Origin: Calothrix sp. HK-06
GTDB taxonomy: Bacteria; Cyanobacteriota; Cyanobacteriia; Cyanobacteriales; Nostocaceae
Direction: 5' to 3'
Length of the DNA: 64,000 bases
Assembly: GCF_001904745.1 (NCBI RefSeq)
Contig: NZ_MRCD01000014.1
Span: forward strand, 62,001 to 126,000
Shown here: piece after piece, positions 1 through 9,600 of the stretch
Numbering within the stretch: position 1 is the first letter of the stretch
Layout: every line of letters begins with the position of its first letter
Made by a program: the position numbers and the translations under genes
Notes under the pieces: generated by a model
Told to the model about the DNA's origin: nothing
What the model saw: the letters and a program-made list of their open reading frames with translations, nothing else
Database searches by the model: none

Positions 1-880
1 CCAACTTCGCGTGATGTGCTGCTAGCTCCCTAGCTCTTGCGATACCTTGACTGTCAGAAATTAACGCCAGCGCTTGCTCTAAGTCTCCTTCTTGGGCAAA
101 CTCTCGCTCTATTAGCATAAACAAAGCTGGCTTTTCTTCCAACGCATACAAAACAGGCGCCGTTAAGGTGCCGCTTTTCAAATCTGAACCAGCTGGTTTG
201 CCTAAAGCTTCTGACGAACTCGTAAAGTCTAAAATATCATCAACTATTTGGAACGCCAAACCGATGTCACGACCATAAGAATACAGACGTTCTGCGGTTT
301 CAGCAGAAACTTCGCTCAACACTGCGGCAGCTTTAGCGCTATTAGCAAATAATGTTGCAGTTTTATAATAATTTTTTTGAAGATAAGTATCGATTGTGAT
401 ACTCGCATCAAAACGGTTTAGTCCCTGTTGAATTTCACCAACAGCGAAATCCATCAATACTTGTGATAAGAGTTTTACAACTTCTAAATTATCTAAGTTG
501 GCTAAGTGCCAAGAAGATTGAGCAAAGAAGAAATCTCCTGCCAACACAGCAACACGGTTGCCGAACAAACTATGAATTGTTGGAACTCCACGTCGCTCGT
601 TCGACTCATCTACTACATCATCGTGTACCAAACTCGCTGTGTGAATCATTTCTGTGATTTCAGCTAGGCGCCGATGACGAGTTGTAATATCAGATGACAT
701 GGTAGCGCGCGATACAAGCAGAACTATCGCTGGTCTGATACGCTTTCCCCCAGCTCCAAATAGGTGTTTTGCCGCCGCATAGAGGATGGGGTGGTCTGTT
801 CCAACTAACTGTATCAGATTATCTGCTAGTAATCGCAGGTCTGCTTCCACAGGAGTAAAAAGGGAGGTTGCTGGGGTCAT
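1..880 (-). CDS. sds: Solanesyl/polyprenyl diphosphate synthase (3' part outside the window)
   Basis: Long-chain trans-prenyl diphosphate synthase, which elongates allylic diphosphates with isopentenyl diphosphate to make the plastoquinone side chain. Translating the reverse strand from the ATG at 880 gives MTPATSLFTPVEADLRLLAD. It continues through the first Asp-rich motif (LVHDDVVDE, followed by NERRGVPT) and the second (IVDDILDF), the two Mg-diphosphate sites of the family, plus the GGKRIRP substrate motif. About 293 codons are present and the C-terminus lies before base 1. It follows murI on the same strand after a gap of about 1.1 kb. In other Nostocales sds also lies near murI and amiC (family knowledge). 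Confidence 0.93.
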   Translation of the reverse strand, partial: MTPATSLFTPVEADLRLLADNLIQLVGTDHPILYAAAKHLFGAGGKRIRPAIVLLVSRATMSSDITTRHRRLAEITEMIHTASLVHDDVVDESNERRGVPTIHSLFGNRVAVLAGDFFFAQSSWHLANLDNLEVVKLLSQVLMDFAVGEIQQGLNRFDASITIDTYLQKNYYKTATLFANSAKAAAVLSEVSAETAERLYSYGRDIGLAFQIVDDILDFTSSSEALGKPAGSDLKSGTLTAPVLYALEEKPALFMLIEREFAQEGDLEQALALISDSQGIARARELAAHHAKL

Positions 881-1842
881 GGATGGGCGGACTCTGGCTT
901 AAGTTACGAAAGTTTACATATTCTATACTCATTTTAAGATAACGCAGGTAGACTGCAAAGCTTATTGTGAAGAATCATTGTATTAATCAATAGCAACAGC
1001 AGTATTTTTGTCTACCCACAACGCCCAACAAGGTATTTTAAGGTAAAATACTACCTCAAAAAAGGCTTTTGTATAAAAATATACTTTAAGAACATTACAG
1101 AAGTGAGATAATTATTGTTATATTATTTACTACATAAGGGAAGGGTGTAAAATTATTAATATCTACGTAAGTAGAATAACTAGTATTTATACAATAGGCG
1201 AGAAACAAAAGAAAAACTTATTTCTGTGATTGCCAAAATATTTGAAAAATAACTAAGAACTGAGATGAAAAGTCCCGGTGCTTATGTTACGCTAAAATTA
1301 AGGGACTTAAAAGTTTTTTGTTAATCACCGCACGAAAAGTAATACACTCACGGGTGTTTTGCTTCTCGATAGTCGTGAGTCAAATAGATACTGTTTGTTG
1401 AACTAGGGAAGCTGTTTTTAGCAATTTCAGTAGTTTGACAGCAGGTTCATATAGTTTCTTGCCGGAACGAAATTATTTCGGTGAAGGAGTCAGTAAGCCT
1501 TTAACGCTTAATACAGAGGCTTACATGTCCTTTGTTGTAACTAAACACAAAGGCAAAAATTTTGCAGACTTGAAGAGACTGTCAAAGGCAGCGCTCTAAA
1601 TTCCTGTATGGCGTTTAGATAGCTCAATAACAGCAGTGAGTCTGTAAACATAAATAACTATAAAGCAAAAACGCAAAGAACTTAGTTCTAGGCAAACTAA
1701 ACCGTACTAATTATTTTTAGTACGAAACAGAATGCTGCTGTAATCGTGAGATGTATTCGCACGCTTACGGTTTCCTGATGGCGTTTGCTTAATATTAAAC
1801 ACAAATAACTCGTTAAAAAAAATAGTTTATGTGAGAACGGCG
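881..1842. other. Long spacer without a recognised gene
   Basis: Nearly 1 kb between sds and a short ORF. Neither strand carries a reading frame with a convincing start, and the sequence is AT-rich. Short complementary segments exist (for example around 1330-1390 and 1690-1790), so a small RNA or a long sds leader is possible. I could not match it to 6S RNA, tmRNA, RNase P RNA or a known riboswitch consensus. Confidence 0.4.
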
Positions 1843-1947
1843 ATGATGATTTTTATATTAGCTTCTGGATATTTATTTACTGTATACCTCTTATTGGCAT
1901 TAGCTAAACGTTCTGGAAACAAAACTTCGCCAATTGATGATGTGTAA
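1843..1947 (+). CDS. Possible 34-residue small membrane protein
   Basis: ATG-ATG opens a 34-codon frame ending TAA. About 20 hydrophobic residues (IFILASGYLFTVYLLLALA) are followed by a basic, polar tail (KRSGNKTSPIDDV). This one-helix plan with a positive C-side is typical of small photosynthetic or transporter subunits, but the sequence matches none I know (PsbM, PsbN, PetL, PetM, KdpF were considered). A GTG five codons upstream (1831) is an alternative start. No clear Shine-Dalgarno is visible. It runs opposite to murI and sds. Confidence 0.4.
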   Translation: MMIFILASGYLFTVYLLLALAKRSGNKTSPIDDV

Positions 1948-1985
1948 CTATTACTCGATACCATTATTAATTTTGTTGAATTGTA

Positions 1986-2007
1986 GCACAGGCCGGAAAG
2001 CCTGTGC
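1986..2007 (-). terminator. Hairpin just after murI
   Basis: Perfect 8-bp stem (GCACAGGC / GCCTGTGC) with a 6-nt loop, starting six bases beyond the murI stop. It belongs to a repeat type seen also near 10370, 17725 and 18115 and inside both NRPS genes. It has no clear U-tract, so terminator function is inferred. Confidence 0.5.
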
Positions 2008-2012
2008 AGTAC

Positions 2013-2879
2013 TTAAGCGAGAATACCTGACCCACAGTTTATGACTTCAACTGTTGGAGTGCAACCGAGCCAGTTTACAGAAGTAAGTGCGAACGTTTCT
2101 GGGCAACCACTGACGACAAAGCGAGTTGGCATTGGCGGGAAGTTGTTACGTAAGTTGAGTATATCAAGTTCAGTCGCGCAAGCAGAAGCAACGTAAACTG
2201 CTGGGTCTACAATGTTAACTGTGCTTGGTAAAAGCGAGCGTAAAATTGGTGCCAAGTGAGGATAGTGAGTACAACCGTAGACCAATGTATCGATTTTCTG
2301 TTGAATTAGTGGTTCTAGGTATGAGGTTGCTACTTCAACAGTGTAGGGGTCATGAATACGGTTTTGTTCGATTAAAGGGACAAATTCAGGGCAGCTAACT
2401 TGCCAAACTTGAGCTTGGGCATCAATTTCTAGGATAGCGTTTTTGTAGGCGTTACTTTTTGCTGTGGCTGGAGTCGCGATAACACCGATACGTTTTCCAT
2501 ATTGAACTGCGGCTAAGGCGCCTGGAAGAATAACACCAATAATAGGAAAATCAAATTCTTCGCGTACAGTTTCAAGGGCAAGTGCTGAACTTGTATTACA
2601 AGCCATTACCGCCATCTTAACACCAACACGCTGCATCCAAGTTAAAATTTCGCGGTTAAACTGAATAATTTCAGCTTGAGAGCGAATACCATAAGGTAGT
2701 CGAGCCGTATCACCAAAATAAAGAATCGACTCATTCGGAATCTGGCGATACAGTTCGCGTAGTACAGTTAAACCCCCCACACCACTATCAAATACCCCAA
2801 TCGGGGCACGCTGTGGCTCTGTGTAATAGTTAAAGTTTTCTTGGAGAAGATTGGTTTCAAAATTCGAGGATAGAAACAC
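2013..2879 (-). CDS. murI: Glutamate racemase
   Basis: Cofactor-independent racemase converting L- to D-glutamate for peptidoglycan, cytoplasmic. The 288-residue protein has the family signature GVFDSGVGGLTV at about residues 28-39, the first catalytic cysteine in MACNTSSA (Cys94) and the second in YGCTHYP (Cys203). Length is normal plus an N-terminal stretch of about 20 residues, so a start nearer APIGVFD cannot be excluded. It lies downstream of the two AMIN-amidase genes on the same strand, grouping cell-wall precursor synthesis with septal wall cutting. A hairpin follows its stop. Confidence 0.95.
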   Translation of the reverse strand: MFLSSNFETNLLQENFNYYTEPQRAPIGVFDSGVGGLTVLRELYRQIPNESILYFGDTARLPYGIRSQAEIIQFNREILTWMQRVGVKMAVMACNTSSALALETVREEFDFPIIGVILPGALAAVQYGKRIGVIATPATAKSNAYKNAILEIDAQAQVWQVSCPEFVPLIEQNRIHDPYTVEVATSYLEPLIQQKIDTLVYGCTHYPHLAPILRSLLPSTVNIVDPAVYVASACATELDILNLRNNFPPMPTRFVVSGCPETFALTSVNWLGCTPTVEVINCGSGILA

Positions 2880-2988
2880 AGCTAGTTAGTCTTTTTATTT
2901 TTGAATAACAATACAGGATTTATAGCAATTGCACAAATATCTAGCCAAGGATTTTGATTACAAATAGGGGAAGTGGGAGTATAGGGAA

Positions 2989-3034
2989 GTGGGAGTGTGG
3001 GATTAAATATAAATTATTTTTCTCACACTCCCAC
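2989..3034 (-). terminator. Strong stem-loop between amiC2 and murI
   Basis: Fourteen-base arms (GTGGGAGTGTGGGA and TCTCACACTCCCAC, one wobble) around an AT-rich loop, just beyond the amiC2 stop. The left arm is preceded by a partial copy of itself (GGGAAGTGGGAGTATAGGG...), a small tandem repeat. It likely ends or attenuates amiC transcription before murI. Confidence 0.55.
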
Positions 3035-3047
3035 CCTCCCACTCTCT

Positions 3048-4976
3048 CTACCTTCCTAAATATTTGAGAACACCGCGTGCGATAGCTTCAGCCATGCGAT
3101 TTTGATACTCACGAGTACCGAGACGGGGATTATCTTCTACTCCTGTCATATAACCCGTTTCTACTAAAATCGAAGGCATCGAGCTTTTTCTCAAAACGTA
3201 AAATCTGGCTTTACGGGTACCTCGGTCTTTGATGGTAGAGATATTTTGGAGAATGCTTTGGCGAACTACTTCAGCTAAACGATAACCGCTGTCATAATAG
3301 TAAACTTCCAAGCCGTTGACATCTGGGCGCCCATCGATAGAGTTAGCGTGGATACTAACGAATAAAGTGGCGTTAACACGTTCTGCCATGTCTACCCGTG
3401 GTTTTAAGTCAACAAAGTAATCAGAATCGCGAGTCATGACAACTTGAATACCATTTTGTTCTAGGATTGACCTAACTCGTAGACCTATAGGTAGAATTAC
3501 GTCTTTTTCAAGTAAACCACGAAGACCTGGGGCGCCTGAATCTTTACCTCCATGTCCTGGGTCAACAACCACAACAATTTTTCCTCTGGGAGTTGGACGT
3601 ACTGGAGGTTGTGGGTTAGGTACAGGGTTGCCACCGGGAGGTAACGGTTGCGGGTTAGGACGTGGAAGCGGTAATGGAAAAACTACAGGAGGTTTAATCG
3701 GTTGGGACGGTGGATTAATAGGTGGTAGGGTACTTATACGTCCACGAGTGAGTTCGAGTGATAATAGTTGACCACTAAGTTGATTGACTTGTCCAAATTG
3801 TACTCCCGCAGCAGGTTGTACTAATATTGCGACGGTGTTGGGGTCTTGCTGCTGTAAACGAACTTTTAATACTGGACTGTTGGCGCCAAAACTTGGACCG
3901 CGAACGTTTTGTTGTAACTTGGCGTTAGGAATAGTAATACGATATTGCCCAGTAGACCTATCCCACCCACCACTTCCCGTTAAACGCTGGTCTCCACTAA
4001 TGATGAGCTGTGTACCTGTAGCGTTAAGTTCAACCGATTGAATTGTGGCTACTGTATTAACAGTTATTGGTGGATTTGGGTTTGGTTGGTTGATAGAAGG
4101 ACGAGGATTATTTGGACTTGGAAGTCTCACAACTGAGGCAGCGCTAGGAATTAAAATCAATCCATTTGCACCGCTTAATGAGGCATTCCAGTCAGGACTG
4201 TCTCTATTTACCTGTAGCTGCATCCTGACAGTCGGAGTTCTAGAATCTAGTTGAGATAATAAAACTCTGTTAACACCGTGTTTATTAACTGAAATGTCGC
4301 GTTGCGCTTGCGATGATATTGTGGCGCCAGTAATGTCTACATCTATCGAGCGTCTATCGAGACTGCGAATTACTCTCAACTGTGGATTTCCAGCCCCACT
4401 AGTGCGAACAAAAAAGCCATCACCCGTAATTTGAACATTCTCAACTGTGGTTGGTACAGACGAAGCGGCAACTACTGTTGATGGGGGTAACGGTCTTGAG
4501 TTGTTTGCATTCAATGGAGGCGTGTTATTAGAGGGAGTAGTGACTACATTATAGATACCTTTATCAGAGGAATCTCCAACTTGTTCACGTTCGGGTTTTG
4601 GTAATTGTACAGTCCAACGACTGGGACTAACCCCGACAAATTTGACTTGAGCAGGGTCAAGGGTAAAACCAGGTGCGAGTTCTACGACAAGACGCGCTGT
4701 ATCTTCGTCGAATTGTCCGATACGAAGCGAGCGTATTGCCCCACCTATTGGTTGCGTAAGTTGGGAACGACCAAACCGCGTTCCTGGTAAATCGATAACT
4801 ACCCGTGTTGGGTTAAAAATTAGCTGTGCTTTTGGTTGCACGGCGCCGTCGGTAACGATTTCCAATCGGTTTTGATTGGCATCAAACCGCCAAGAGTTAA
4901 GTTTAGCTGCATGGGCGGGCGACGAAAGTATGAAGACAGTAAAAAGGGTGCTGGGTAGTAACCAGTGTAATCTCAC
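3048..4976 (-). CDS. amiC2: AMIN-domain N-acetylmuramoyl-L-alanine amidase (AmiC2 type)
   Basis: Periplasmic zinc amidase that cleaves the peptide stem from muramic acid. In Nostoc, AmiC enzymes drill the nanopore array in septal peptidoglycan used by cell-cell junctions (established). I set the start at the GTG for residue V of TVRLHWLL because AGGAG lies about 7 nt upstream; an in-frame ATG 21 nt earlier has no such site. Layout: signal peptide ending near AHA, first AMIN domain (SWRFDANQNRLEI...), a second and a third beta-rich AMIN-like segment, a Pro-rich linker at about 415-465, then Amidase_3 with DPGHGGKDSG, the Glu of LEKDV, SIHANS and LVETGYM as Zn and catalytic residues. Length is about 642 residues. 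Confidence 0.92.
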   Translation of the reverse strand: MRLHWLLPSTLFTVFILSSPAHAAKLNSWRFDANQNRLEIVTDGAVQPKAQLIFNPTRVVIDLPGTRFGRSQLTQPIGGAIRSLRIGQFDEDTARLVVELAPGFTLDPAQVKFVGVSPSRWTVQLPKPEREQVGDSSDKGIYNVVTTPSNNTPPLNANNSRPLPPSTVVAASSVPTTVENVQITGDGFFVRTSGAGNPQLRVIRSLDRRSIDVDITGATISSQAQRDISVNKHGVNRVLLSQLDSRTPTVRMQLQVNRDSPDWNASLSGANGLILIPSAASVVRLPSPNNPRPSINQPNPNPPITVNTVATIQSVELNATGTQLIISGDQRLTGSGGWDRSTGQYRITIPNAKLQQNVRGPSFGANSPVLKVRLQQQDPNTVAILVQPAAGVQFGQVNQLSGQLLSLELTRGRISTLPPINPPSQPIKPPVVFPLPLPRPNPQPLPPGGNPVPNPQPPVRPTPRGKIVVVVDPGHGGKDSGAPGLRGLLEKDVILPIGLRVRSILEQNGIQVVMTRDSDYFVDLKPRVDMAERVNATLFVSIHANSIDGRPDVNGLEVYYYDSGYRLAEVVRQSILQNISTIKDRGTRKARFYVLRKSSMPSILVETGYMTGVEDNPRLGTREYQNRMAEAIARGVLKYLGR

Positions 4977-5600
4977 AGTGTTTTCTCCTGAATCCATTGA
5001 TGTAACGCCGAAGCGTCAATCGGTCAAATATAATGTTTTGTTTTTTTAGCTATTCCTCACACCGTCACCCAACGAGAAGCAGTTATTGCAGGCGTTTTGG
5101 TCACCACACATCTTGTATTGCTATCGCAGTTATATAGCTCCACACATGAATGCTCAGAAGAGAAAATTAACTTTTGATACAATTACGTATCAAAAATTGC
5201 TCGCTACGGCATTATTATTACGCCAATAATGAGATAACCAAAATTAACAGTAAGTGTCAATCATTGGTTGTAACATATACCACGTGTTATTTGAGATTTT
5301 GAGAACAGCGACACGGACAGGCGCACAAGACCTACGTTTAACAAACTGCCCAAAATAAGAATTGTATTTTTTGAAACAATTTATCCAGTTTTGAATCGTA
5401 GTGTCAAGCCAAGCATAAAAAATAAAAATTTGTCGAAAGGTAAAGTTGATGGAAGTAGCGAGGAATAGGACGTTTGAGTAATCGATGCACGTAAGCGTTA
5501 TATAAGTCCCTGTCTATGTAGTCGTTGATTGTCGGGATTTTGTTCTTGGTCAGGGGTGCAAAATTTGATGCGCTCCCAATAGAACTAGTTACCAATAACC

Positions 5601-5638
5601 TAGACGCGATTAATAGACGCTTGGGAATCGCGTCTCTA
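5601..5638. repeat. Palindromic repeat, AGACGCGATT type
   Basis: TAGACGCGATT and AATCGCGTCTCTA form a hairpin in the amiC1-amiC2 spacer. Related copies occur at 14108-14135, 23077-23106 and 34932-34959, with a degenerate one near 56266. This is a dispersed family common in cyanobacterial spacers. The rest of this 726-bp spacer (4977-5702) holds no gene I can support. Confidence 0.6.
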
Positions 5639-5702
5639 CAATGCTATTTGTAATGGCAGTACAAAATACTTGGTGTTCGGTTTAAACATATGAGTCTATT
5701 TG

Positions 5703-7283
5703 CTATGGAATTTGTCGGAGATATTGCAAAACACCGCGCGCGATGGCATCAGCCATTTGAGCTTGGTATTGTGGTGTAACGAGCCGCGATACGTCTTGAG
5801 TACCTGTCATAAATCCGGTTTCTACTAAAATTGAGGGCATTGAGCTTTTTCTCAAGACAAAAAATCTAGCTCGTCGTACTCCTCTGTCTCGGACACTGAG
5901 ACTCTGAAGTATGGTACTGTGGACTATGCGAGCGACTTCTAGACCACTGTCGTAATAATACGTTTCCAATCCATTCACATCCGGACGACTTGCACCGGCT
6001 GAATTCGCGTGGATGCTAACAAAAACATCAGCGTTGATTCGCTCCGCCATATCCACTCGACCTTGCAATGTCACAAAATAATCGGCATTGCGCGTCATTA
6101 CTGCTTGTATACCGTTTTGCTGAAGAATTTGAGCTACTCTAATACCTATTGGCAAAATTACATCTTTTTCCATTGAACCCCCTATCCCAAGGGCGCCTGA
6201 GTCCTTACCTCCGTGTCCTGGGTCAATAATTACGATTAAACGCCCATCATTACGTCTTCGGCCAGGTACAGGGTCTACAGGAGGTCGTGGAGGTTCACCA
6301 ATAATTGGCCCCGAACCACCTGGTCTAATTGGGTCAGGAAATGGCGTAATCGGTGGTATTGGTCTATTACGGCGCAATTCGAGCGCTAAAAACTGCCCAG
6401 TAATTTGATTTAGTTGCCCAATTTGCACTCCGCTAGCAGGTTGCACCAAAATTACTACAGTATTTGATTCTTTTTGTTCGGTTAACCGAATCCTAAGAAT
6501 GGGGCTATTACTATCAAGTGCTGGACCACGAACGTTATTGGTAAGACGCGCGTTTGTTACGGTAACACGAAACATTCCTGTTGTTCTATCCCAACCGCTT
6601 GTGGCAGTAAAGTTTTGGTCTGCGCGAATAATTAATTGCGTTCCACCACCTGCAAGTTCTACTGATTGAATTGTTGCTGGAGTATTACTGCGACTTGGTG
6701 TTGGTGGAATACCAGGGAACGGCGTCGAAGGTGGAGAGGAAGGTGAAGGGGAAGGAGCAGGATTATTTGAACCACCACTACTAGACCCGCTAGTATTGGC
6801 GCCACCACCAAAACGGTCAGGTAAAAAAATCAGATTGTTCGCATTTTTCAAAACTCTCCAGTCAGGACTGTTTCTATCAACTTGTAAAGACATCCTAACA
6901 ATGGGAGTATTACCTTCAAGCTGCGATAAAATTATTTGGCTAACACCAAAACGATTTACCATCATATCTCGCGTTAAAGTTGGTGCTAGCGATGCTCCCG
7001 ATATATCTATATTGATAGTTTTTTGATCACGACTACGAGAAATACGAACTAAAGGATTCCCACCATTGGTACGGACGAAGAAACCGTCACCCGTAACTCG
7101 TACATTTTCGATTTGTGTTCCAGCTTGAGCTGCTTTGAGTTTTTGAACTAGTTGGGATATTTGTATTACTTTTGATTCATTATCGTTATCAAATATAATT
7201 GAACCGTTCAGAGCGTAAACTTCGGACGGCAGTATGAAAAACGAAGTGATAAAAGTACCTGATAACAACCAATGTAGTTTCAC
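5703..7283 (-). CDS. amiC1: AMIN-domain N-acetylmuramoyl-L-alanine amidase lacking the first AMIN domain (AmiC1 type)
   Basis: Paralogue of the next gene downstream: same Amidase_3 domain (DPGHGGKDSG, MEKDV, SIHANS, LVETGFM) and same Pro/Gly/Ser-rich linkers. The start is placed at the GTG of VKLHWLLSG because GGTGGAG sits about 9 nt upstream, matching its paralogue's GENxVxLHWLL junction; an upstream ATG at 7322 is less likely. After the signal peptide it goes almost directly to the segment aligned with the second AMIN-like unit of AmiC2 (NVRVTGDGFFVRT), so roughly 110 residues containing the first AMIN domain are missing. It probably acts with AmiC2 at septa; the missing domain may change its targeting (inference). 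Confidence 0.9.
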   Translation of the reverse strand: MKLHWLLSGTFITSFFILPSEVYALNGSIIFDNDNESKVIQISQLVQKLKAAQAGTQIENVRVTGDGFFVRTNGGNPLVRISRSRDQKTINIDISGASLAPTLTRDMMVNRFGVSQIILSQLEGNTPIVRMSLQVDRNSPDWRVLKNANNLIFLPDRFGGGANTSGSSSGGSNNPAPSPSPSSPPSTPFPGIPPTPSRSNTPATIQSVELAGGGTQLIIRADQNFTATSGWDRTTGMFRVTVTNARLTNNVRGPALDSNSPILRIRLTEQKESNTVVILVQPASGVQIGQLNQITGQFLALELRRNRPIPPITPFPDPIRPGGSGPIIGEPPRPPVDPVPGRRRNDGRLIVIIDPGHGGKDSGALGIGGSMEKDVILPIGIRVAQILQQNGIQAVMTRNADYFVTLQGRVDMAERINADVFVSIHANSAGASRPDVNGLETYYYDSGLEVARIVHSTILQSLSVRDRGVRRARFFVLRKSSMPSILVETGFMTGTQDVSRLVTPQYQAQMADAIARGVLQYLRQIP

Positions 7284-7604
7284 AATATTTTCTCCACCAA
7301 AACGTTCCTGGTAGTAGTGCAATCTGAAGACAGCATTGGCAAATCCTTATGCAGTCAACGCACGGATACTCTAGCATTTGTTGTTACCCAATCGTTGAGA
7401 TTTCTCAATAATTCTGGCAAACAGCACGTAGCGTCATATGCTATCACAAACTACTCCGCACATCCACGGCATCATTTAAAATACTTTTACCAAAATATAA
7501 ATATAAAAACAAAAACAAAAGACACCAATAGAAGGTGCCGTAACATATAAGCTTTTTATACAACTCATTTACTCTTTGATAGCTAAAATTAATAGCTAAA
7601 TCTT

Positions 7605-7671
7605 AGAAACCGGGTTTCTACGTAAAATCATCATTTTTATTACAAGACTTCAATCAAGAAACCCGGTTTCT
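7605..7671. repeat. Paired AGAAACCGGGTTTCT repeat
   Basis: Two 15-base near-palindromes (AGAAACCGGGTTTCT and AGAAACCCGGTTTCT) 37 nt apart, able to fold on themselves or with each other. They end 8 nt beyond the antiporter stop. Same family at 9155, inside the element at 13986, and at 15926, 20241 and 33502. Confidence 0.75.
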
Positions 7672-7678
7672 TTGCTGA

Positions 7679-9052
7679 TTATTGATTTTCAGCAGTATTG
7701 CTCAAAGCTGCTGGTTCTGGGTCTGGGAATACAATCCTTAAAAATGGCGGCGCCAAAAAGGTTGTGACTATCACCATTACAATGATTGCCGCTTCTAATG
7801 GCTTAGTTAAAATACCAACGCTGGAACCAATACCCAAAAATACTAGTCCAACTTCTCCGCGTGGTATCATACCTACACCAATAGCCAAGCGGTTAATTTT
7901 TTCTTTTCCAAATAAACTGAAACCTGTAACAACTTTACCGAGAATAGCTACTATCACTAAAAAGATTGCCATTATTAACCCTTCGCGGTTGCTAGGTATA
8001 GCGGGGTTTAGAACGCTTAAATCAGTTTGGGCGCCTACAGTTACAAAGAAAATTGGTACTAACATATCAGCAACGGGAATTATTTGTTGCTGTAGCTCTT
8101 TGCGTTTTTCAGTTTCTTCAAGAACTAAACCAGCAGCAAACGAACCTAAAATTGCTTCTAGCTGAATAGACGCGGCAAAATATGCCATTAGAAAAGCGAA
8201 AATAAACGCGGGTAATATAAGTTCACCACGGGTTTTGAGAACATTAACAACCGCTACAAACGATTTGTTAAAGAAATTACCGAGTGCAATGGCGCCAACT
8301 AGAAAGCCAGCAGCACTAAAAATTAAGTATATGACTTTGCCAACATCTACAGCACCATCTTTAGCAAGACTAGCGACGACAGCCAGAACAATAATACCCA
8401 ACACGTCGTCAATGACAGCAGCCCCTAAAATTATTTGCCCTTCTTTAGAATTGAGGCGCCCTAACTCTGAGAGTACCCTGGATGTAATACCAATACTTGT
8501 TGCAGTTAACGCCGCTCCAGCAAAAATAGCAGGAACCGCACCCACACCGAATATTAACATTAGCCCAGCAGTACCCGCTGCAAAGGGAACCACCACCCCA
8601 ACACAAGCTACCACCGTTGCTTGCAGTCCAACAGATAACAAATCCTTTAAATTAGACTCCAAACCAATTTCAAACAGCAGGATAATAACACCTAATTCTG
8701 CCAAAACAGATATTACTTCTGACTGTGCATGAAATACGCTGTTTGCAGCTTCAGGAGTTAAACCACCTGTAAAGGTCAAAAATTGCATTATTACTGAGCT
8801 TGAAGCATCAGCATCACCAAATACCAAAAGGTGTAAAGCTGAAACACCTACGACTACACCACCAACTAGCTCTCCTAAAACAGGAGGTAAACCGATGCGG
8901 TTAGATAGCTCTCCACCCAACTTGCTAGCAAAGTAAACTACCACTAAACTTAGTAGTACTGATGCTAATACTAAAGAACTATCGGCACTCTCAGTTGTAG
9001 ATGCAAGTAAATGTAACGGTTGAAAAAAAATTGTCATTAAGTCTAATTGCAT
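7679..9052 (-). CDS. nhaS3: CPA2-family Na+/H+ antiporter (NhaS3-like)
   Basis: Integral membrane cation/proton antiporter of 457 residues with about 12 hydrophobic helices. Visible family marks are the acidic helix motifs VIILLFEIGLESNL and GAAVIDDVLGIIV (paired Asp in the ion path) and MIPRGEVGLVF near the C-terminus. The sequence, including MxxxxTADTSLVLA-like N-terminus (TESADSSLVLASVLLSL), closely resembles the Synechocystis thylakoid antiporter NhaS3 as I recall it; no C-terminal RCK domain is present. A role in Na+ tolerance and pH balance is inferred. Transcribed alone; the GAAACCCGG repeat pair follows its stop. Confidence 0.8.
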   Translation of the reverse strand: MQLDLMTIFFQPLHLLASTTESADSSLVLASVLLSLVVVYFASKLGGELSNRIGLPPVLGELVGGVVVGVSALHLLVFGDADASSSVIMQFLTFTGGLTPEAANSVFHAQSEVISVLAELGVIILLFEIGLESNLKDLLSVGLQATVVACVGVVVPFAAGTAGLMLIFGVGAVPAIFAGAALTATSIGITSRVLSELGRLNSKEGQIILGAAVIDDVLGIIVLAVVASLAKDGAVDVGKVIYLIFSAAGFLVGAIALGNFFNKSFVAVVNVLKTRGELILPAFIFAFLMAYFAASIQLEAILGSFAAGLVLEETEKRKELQQQIIPVADMLVPIFFVTVGAQTDLSVLNPAIPSNREGLIMAIFLVIVAILGKVVTGFSLFGKEKINRLAIGVGMIPRGEVGLVFLGIGSSVGILTKPLEAAIIVMVIVTTFLAPPFLRIVFPDPEPAALSNTAENQ

Positions 9053-9154
9053 TGTAAAAGACGCGAAATCATCCCTCTACTCTATCAACTGCTAGGGGAT
9101 TAATTGTTATTCAGTTAGCTTAATAGAAATTATTATCAATAATCTCAACTTGTA

Positions 9155-9196
9155 AGAAACCGGGTTTCTTGCCGGAGATTGAGAAACCCGGTTTCT
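9155..9196. repeat. Paired AGAAACCGGGTTTCT repeat
   Basis: Two 15-base copies, 12 nt apart, in the divergent spacer between the antiporter and SIMPL genes (9053-9600). The rest of this 550-bp spacer is very AT-rich and shows nothing else I can name. Confidence 0.75.
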
Positions 9197-9600
9197 GGTA
9201 ATTTTTTAGTTTCAAAAAACGTAACCATGCATCGTTTTAAGAAGGCGCCATGTCAAAGTAGAAACATGAAAGTTTAGCTTTTAACTGAACTAAAAAGCAG
9301 TGCATTAAACAAAAATAAATAGCCACATCTTTGGGATAAAGCTGTATCGCATAATATTTTGTGATTAGAGCCAAAGCTTCCTATATATTGTCTTTGTCGT
9401 ATGACAGGTGATATATAAGTTCAGTTTAAAGCATATCAACACGAGATTTATTTAATATATTAGTAAATAATTCTATGTAATTTTTTACTAATTTACTAAA
9501 TAGATTATTGATTTTTTTGACATTTAATTTATTTCAGGTACTATTGATTTTACTTAAGCATCTGAAAAATAAGAGTGTATATATTTTTGAGGAGTGAAGA

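Noticed and set aside
463-657. 64-residue plus-strand frame
   Set aside because: Lies wholly antisense inside the clear prenyl synthase gene; no coding features of its own.
5404-5595. 63-residue minus-strand frame between the amidase genes
   Set aside because: No ribosome site, no recognisable pattern and low-complexity aromatic tail; likely chance.
7317-7550. 77-residue frame divergent from amiC1
   Set aside because: It crosses AT-rich spacer, lacks a ribosome site and has no protein-like composition.
8235-8732. Long 165-residue antisense frame in the antiporter gene
   Set aside because: Thr/Pro/Ala-rich mirror of a membrane protein gene, a typical shadow frame.
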